Assembly (NCBI GenBank): GCA_039805565.1
Contig: JBDLTZ010000079.1
Location: 1 to 17,781 of the forward strand
Direction of reading: 5' to 3'
Source: CALJIC01 sp039805565
GTDB lineage: Bacteria; Chloroflexota; Chloroflexia; Chloroflexales; Roseiflexaceae
DNA length: 17,781 bases
Position numbers and translations under genes: made by a program. Shown here in pieces: positions 14,409-17,781 of the stretch. Position 1 is the first letter of the stretch. Every line of letters begins with the position of its first letter. The notes beneath the pieces were generated by a model. That model had not been told where the DNA came from. It ran no database searches and was given only the letters and a program-made list of their open reading frames with translations.

Positions 14409-14414
14409 AACGAA

Positions 14415-14450
14415 TGCTGAGCGCTGAGTCTTTCCCCTCAGCACTCAGCA
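14415..14450 (-). terminator. Hairpin terminator candidate after the DsbA-like gene
   Basis: TGCTGAGCGCTGAG (14415-14428) pairs with CTCAGCACTCAGCA (14437-14450), a 14-bp stem with one mismatch and an 8-nt loop. On the minus strand it starts 16 bp after the DsbA-like stop and is followed by a short T-rich stretch (ATTCGTTTT). The T-rich end runs into the secD -35 element, so termination and re-initiation are compactly arranged. Confidence 0.6.
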
Positions 14451-14466
14451 CTCAGTACTTGGCACC

Positions 14467-15213
14467 CTACTGGGCGAGGGCCTGCTCCACCGCCTGGCGC
14501 ATGCGGGTGACGATCTCCTCCACGCTCTGGGCCCCGGCGTTGCTCACCACCTGGCCGTTCACGGCGAAGGTGGGGGTGCCGCTGAGCTGGAGCGCGTCGG
14601 CGGCCTTCTGGGAGGCCAGCACCGTATCGCGATGCGTGCCAGCGTCCATGCACTGCTGGAACGCGGCCCTATCCAGCCCGAGCTGCCCGGCGTAGGTTAC
14701 GAACTGGGCCTTCGGGTCAGGCAGGGGCGACCACTGGCGCTGGTTGACGAAGAGCATGTCGTGCATCTTCCAGAACGCGCCCTGGTCCCCGGCGCAGCGC
14801 GCGGCCTCGGCGGCGGGCACGGCGTTCGAGTGGCCGTTGAGCGGGTACTCGTGGTACACAAACTTGACCCTGCCGCTCTCGATGTACTCCCGCGCGAAGG
14901 CCGCCGAGACGGCCGTGGCGTAGTAGCCGCAGCCAGGGCACTGGAAGTCCGCGTACTCAGTGACCGTCACCGGAGCGTTCTCCTGGCCCTTGAAGAAGAA
15001 GCCCTCCGGCGTCTGTCCGGTGGGGGCGTTGGTAGCAGGAAGGGTGCTCATCACGCCCGGCGGCGCGTCGGCCACCTCCCGGTTCTGCAGGGCGAAGATG
15101 CCGAATGCAGCGAGGGCGAGCACGGCGACGGCGCCGATGACGATGTACATGGTGCGCAGCGTGCTGGACTGCTTCTTCGCCACCGCGCGGCCGCGATGCG
15201 AACGTGTACTCAT
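14467..15213 (-). CDS. Membrane-anchored DsbA-family thioredoxin-fold protein
   Basis: The product has 248 residues. A basic N-terminus and a single helix (about 23-42) anchor it to the membrane. A Pro/Ala/Thr-rich linker (45-70) leads to a Thioredoxin_4/DsbA-like domain (about 76-246). The redox motif is CPGC (92-95) in DFQCPGCGYY. Two more cysteines (C140, C188) may form a second disulfide. The conserved cis-Pro lies in SGTPTFAVNG (211-220, P214). The family catalyses thiol-disulfide exchange in exported proteins; whether this one oxidises or reduces cannot be told. The start is ATG 15213 with GGAG about 8 nt upstream, and a promoter is visible at 15250-15277. It lies just upstream of secD, fitting a role in protein export and folding. 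It faces away from the methyltransferase at 15400 across 186 bp. Confidence 0.92.
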   Translation of the reverse strand: MSTRSHRGRAVAKKQSSTLRTMYIVIGAVAVLALAAFGIFALQNREVADAPPGVMSTLPATNAPTGQTPEGFFFKGQENAPVTVTEYADFQCPGCGYYATAVSAAFAREYIESGRVKFVYHEYPLNGHSNAVPAAEAARCAGDQGAFWKMHDMLFVNQRQWSPLPDPKAQFVTYAGQLGLDRAAFQQCMDAGTHRDTVLASQKAADALQLSGTPTFAVNGQVVSNAGAQSVEEIVTRMRQAVEQALAQ

Positions 15214-15249
15214 GGTTTGCTCCGATAACGTTTGTTTACCACCATATTC

Positions 15250-15277
15250 ATTATAGCCGCCGGGCGCGCCGAGTCAA
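15250..15277 (-). promoter_or_regulatory. Sigma-70-type promoter for the DsbA-like gene
   Basis: On the minus strand TTGACT (15272-15277) and a perfect TATAAT (15250-15255) are separated by 16 bp. The -10 lies 36 bp before the ATG at 15213, consistent with a short leader. One mismatch in the -35 and a slightly short spacer are the only departures from consensus. Confidence 0.7.
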
Positions 15278-15351
15278 CGAGGCGGCGCGGGAGACAGGTA
15301 AGAATCCGCTTAGAGCGCGGCCGTGTTCCGTCCCGCCTCCGCCCACCCGTA

Positions 15352-15360
15352 TGGTATTAT
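15352..15360 (+). promoter_or_regulatory. Extended -10 candidate for the methyltransferase at 15400
   Basis: TGGTATTAT fits the extended -10 pattern TGnTATAAT with one mismatch. It lies about 40 bp before the GTG start. No recognisable -35 hexamer sits at the usual distance. The site is within the divergent 186-bp region shared with the DsbA-like gene promoter. Confidence 0.4.
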
Positions 15361-15399
15361 CACCCCCATCCCTGCCCCGCTCAGACAAAGGCGAATGCT

Positions 15400-16362
15400 G
15401 TGAACAGCACAAACCACCGCCTCCCGTACTTCGACCGCATGCTGGAGCGCATCCGCGAGGGCGACCCTACCGCCCTCGCGGCCTTTGAGCGCCACGTCCA
15501 CTACGGCTACTGGGAGGACCCGCGCAGCGCCAACGGCTCGCTGGAGGACTACGCGCGCGCCGCCGAGGAAATGACGCGCCTGATGGCTGAGCTGGCCGGC
15601 CTGCGCGACGGGATGCGCGTGCTCGACGTGGGCTGCGGCTTCGGCGGGACGCTGCAGGCGATCAACGAGCGCATGGACAGGATGGAGCTCACCGGGCTGA
15701 ACATTGACCTGCGCCAGCTTGCCCGCGCCAACAGCTGCGCGCGCCCTCGTCCGGGCAACCGGCTGCGCTTCGTCCAGGGCGACGCCTCGGCGCTGCCGTT
15801 CGAGCCGGAGTCCTTCGACGCGCTGCTGGCGGTGGAGTGCAGCTTCCACTTCCCGAGCCGTGCCCGCTTCCTGGCCGACGCGGCGCGCGTCCTGCGGCCG
15901 GGGGGGCGGCTCACGCTGTCGGACTTCGTGCCGACGGCGCCCATGGCCGCGGCCTGGCGCATGGCCGGCCCGGCGATCGATGCGGCGCTGGCGCCGATGC
16001 TCGGCCACTACGACATGAGCTTCACGCTAGACACGTACCGCGAGGCGGCTGGTCGCGCGGGGCTCCGGCTGGCCGCCACGCGTGACATCACCGCGGAGAT
16101 CCTGCCGAGCATCCCGATGTGGCAGCGGCTCATGCGGCACCTCATGCCGGGGTACCCCGGCCTGCCGGAGCTGTTCGGCCTCTTCGCCTGGTTCCACCGC
16201 GTGGGGCTCATCCGCTACAGCGTGCTGGTGCTCGAGCGCCCCCCCGCCGCGCGCCGCACACTGGAAGCCGGCGGCGAGCAGAGCGATCTCAGCGCACTGG
16301 GTTCGAGACAAGGCTCACTGATGCCCCAGCCTTTGGAAGGACGGCAGCTCGATCTTCCTTAG
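15400..16362 (+). CDS. Class I SAM-dependent methyltransferase (UbiE/Methyltransf_11 type)
   Basis: The product has 320 residues from GTG 15400. That start is chosen because AAAGG lies about 8 nt upstream and the protein then opens with a plausible helix; the frame extends to 15232, but across the promoter region. Residues 30-60 (HYGYWEDP, followed by EDYARAAEEMTRLM) match the N-terminal cap of small-molecule methyltransferases. Motif I is VLDVGCGFGGTL (74-85), the acidic residue after strand 2 is D103 in GLNIDLRQL, and motif II/III regions read FVQGDASALPF (124-134) and DALLAVECSFHF (140-151). LRPGGRLTLSDFVP (165-178) is typical of the tocopherol/rebeccamycin/gamma-type methyltransferase group. 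The substrate is unknown: a quinone, lipid, sterol-like or specialised metabolite would all fit. The last 40 residues are weakly structured. The next gene starts 119 bp downstream. Confidence 0.93.
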   Translation: MNSTNHRLPYFDRMLERIREGDPTALAAFERHVHYGYWEDPRSANGSLEDYARAAEEMTRLMAELAGLRDGMRVLDVGCGFGGTLQAINERMDRMELTGLNIDLRQLARANSCARPRPGNRLRFVQGDASALPFEPESFDALLAVECSFHFPSRARFLADAARVLRPGGRLTLSDFVPTAPMAAAWRMAGPAIDAALAPMLGHYDMSFTLDTYREAAGRAGLRLAATRDITAEILPSIPMWQRLMRHLMPGYPGLPELFGLFAWFHRVGLIRYSVLVLERPPAARRTLEAGGEQSDLSALGSRQGSLMPQPLEGRQLDLP

Positions 16363-16481
16363 GCTGCTCCCCTGCCAGGCAGGCCGGCGACTGGCGTGCT
16401 GGCGATCGGCTGAAACGCGTGCCGCACCCCGCTCGTCCTTCAACATCACCATCCGCCGGCTGTCCCTCTGCGAGGTGAGCC

Positions 16482-17781
16482 ATGCCCGATCTCTCGACCG
16501 CCCTGGAGCTCATTGACGCCTTCGTGGCCCAGCGCATGGCCGCGGTGGGCTCGCCCGGCCTCGCGCTGGCGCTCACCGGGCGCGATCAGACCATCGCGCT
16601 GCGCTGCTACGGCCTGGCCGACACCGGGGCGCGTGCGCCGGTGACGCCGGACACGCTGTTCGAGATCGGCTCGATCGGCAAGACCTTCACGGCGGTCGCG
16701 CTGGCGCAGGAGGCCGAGGCCGGGCGGCTTGACCCGCGCCGGCCGCTGCGTGACTACCTGCCGTGGCTCGGGCTGCCCGAGCCGCGCGGGCCAGTCGCGC
16801 CACACCACCTGCTGTGCCACACAGCGGGCATCACGGCCGGGCCGGACTTCACGCCCGAGGCGCGCTTCCAGCTCCTCGCCCTGCGCGACCTGCCGCCGAG
16901 CTCGCCGCCCGGCGCGCGCTTCCACTACTCAAACCTGGGGTACAAGGCGCTCGGCCTGCTGCTGGAGCGGCTCGCGGGCGCGCCCTACCCCCAGGTGATC
17001 GCTGAGCGCATCCTGCGCCCTCTCGGGATGGACGCCAGCGCCCCGGCGATCACCGCCGAGATACGGCCGAGGCTGGCGGTAGGCTACGCGCCGCTCTACG
17101 ACGACCGGCCGTGGCACCCATCGCGCCCGCTGCTCCCCGCGCCGTTCCTGGAGACCGCCACCGCCGACGGGTGCGTGGCGGCCACGGCGGGGGACATGGC
17201 GGCCTTCGCGCGCGCGCTGCTGGGGCGAGGGGCGCCGCTGCTGGGCGAGGCCGGCTTCGGGCTGCTGACCTCGCGCGCGCACCCGTTCGACGACCAGCAC
17301 GCCTACGGGTACGGCATCAACGTGCAGCAGATCGACGGGCGGACCCACCTGTGGCACCACGGCGGCATGCCCGGCTTCGTGGCCCACCTGCGCTGCGACC
17401 TGGACAGCGGCCTGGCCGCGGTCGCGCTGGTGAACGGGCCGGGCGCCCCGACCACGATCTGCACCTTCGCCCTGGCCTGCCTCCGGGCGGCGCTGTCGGG
17501 AGAGCCGCTGCCGGAGCTGCCTCCGCCGGCAGACCGGACGCGGGTCGAGCGCGCGGCGGAGTACGCGGGCACCTTCGTGTGGAGGGGTGGCGGAAGCGGC
17601 GCGCCGCCGGACCTCACCCTGGAGGCCGAGAGCGAGCGACTGTACCTGGTGCGCGGCGGAGAGCGGGTGTCGCTGGAGCCGCGCGGAGAGGACGCCTTCT
17701 TCGCGCCGCACCCGGAGCTGGACGGCTTCCTGCTCCAGTTTGGCCGTGACGCGGCGGGCCGGGTAGTAGAGGCAGCACACG
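16482..17781 (+). CDS. Serine beta-lactamase-like hydrolase (class C / S12 family), 3' end beyond right edge
   Basis: I read this frame directly from the sequence. It is open from ATG 16482 to the edge, giving 433 residues with no stop. The three catalytic elements of the S12/class C fold are present: SIGK (64-67) carrying the nucleophile Ser and Lys, YSN (149-151) as the second motif, and HGG (293-295) in place of KTG. LLCHTAGI (110-117) and RILRPLGMDAS (176-186) are further family marks. A C-terminal region beyond about 350 looks like the small beta-rich domain often appended to these enzymes. GAGGTGAG just before the ATG supports the start. No signal peptide is visible, so it is probably cytoplasmic. 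Family members are esterases, D-aminopeptidases, carboxypeptidases and beta-lactamases; true antibiotic hydrolysis cannot be claimed. Confidence 0.94.
   Translation, partial: MPDLSTALELIDAFVAQRMAAVGSPGLALALTGRDQTIALRCYGLADTGARAPVTPDTLFEIGSIGKTFTAVALAQEAEAGRLDPRRPLRDYLPWLGLPEPRGPVAPHHLLCHTAGITAGPDFTPEARFQLLALRDLPPSSPPGARFHYSNLGYKALGLLLERLAGAPYPQVIAERILRPLGMDASAPAITAEIRPRLAVGYAPLYDDRPWHPSRPLLPAPFLETATADGCVAATAGDMAAFARALLGRGAPLLGEAGFGLLTSRAHPFDDQHAYGYGINVQQIDGRTHLWHHGGMPGFVAHLRCDLDSGLAAVALVNGPGAPTTICTFALACLRAALSGEPLPELPPPADRTRVERAAEYAGTFVWRGGGSGAPPDLTLEAESERLYLVRGGERVSLEPRGEDAFFAPHPELDGFLLQFGRDAAGRVVEAAH

Noticed and set aside
16929..17780. Minus-strand open frame opposite the S12 hydrolase
   Set aside because: It is an Arg/Gln/Val-rich antisense reading. 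The plus strand has all catalytic motifs in order.

Overview
This window is high-GC DNA whose gene content and repeat style suggest a filamentous or phototroph-related Chloroflexota. The hints are separate secD and secF genes, polytopic GT-C-like proteins with a WGRYTQL-type motif, and tandem palindromic spacers of the GGLEGSP type. The taxonomic call is inference; no rRNA or other marker is present. Both edges cut through genes.

Positions 1-10252 (all minus strand, transcribed right to left) look like one cell-surface polysaccharide locus. In transcription order it holds: a membrane-anchored NodB-type polysaccharide deacetylase; a polytopic GT-C-like membrane protein; an ABC-2 (Wzm-type) permease that carries an N-terminal Wzz/chain-length-determinant-like domain; a SAM methyltransferase with an N-terminal coiled coil; a Wzt-type ATPase with a C-terminal carbohydrate-binding extension; a second SAM methyltransferase with a C-terminal coiled coil; and a second GT-C-like membrane protein cut by the left edge. 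Several junctions are tight: a GTGA stop/start overlap between the GT-C-like gene and the permease, and 8 bp between the last two genes. The logic is that of ABC-transporter-dependent glycan export. The chain is built, possibly capped by methylation, recognised by the Wzt C-terminal domain, exported through Wzm, and modified outside by the deacetylase. The permease/chain-length fusion and the two coiled-coil methyltransferases are the most interesting features.

Positions 10352-11635 (plus) carry a small protein of unknown function and a two-TM potassium channel with a cytoplasmic RCK (TrkA-N/TrkA-C) module. Its selectivity-filter sequence, TLGFSD, is unusual. A strong hairpin (11664-11704) separates it from the convergent secF.

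Positions 11728-15213 (minus) hold the envelope protein export and folding genes: a membrane-anchored DsbA-like thioredoxin-fold protein, then secD and secF. The dsbA-like gene and secD each have a near-consensus or consensus sigma-70-type promoter, and a hairpin sits between them. secD and secF are separated by a 237-bp spacer filled with four copies of a 47-50 bp palindromic repeat.

Positions 15400-17781 (plus) hold a UbiE/type-11 SAM methyltransferase and a class C beta-lactamase-like (S12) serine hydrolase cut by the right edge. No rRNA, tRNA, CRISPR array, transposase or integrase was recognised. The longest intergenic stretch is 270 bp.
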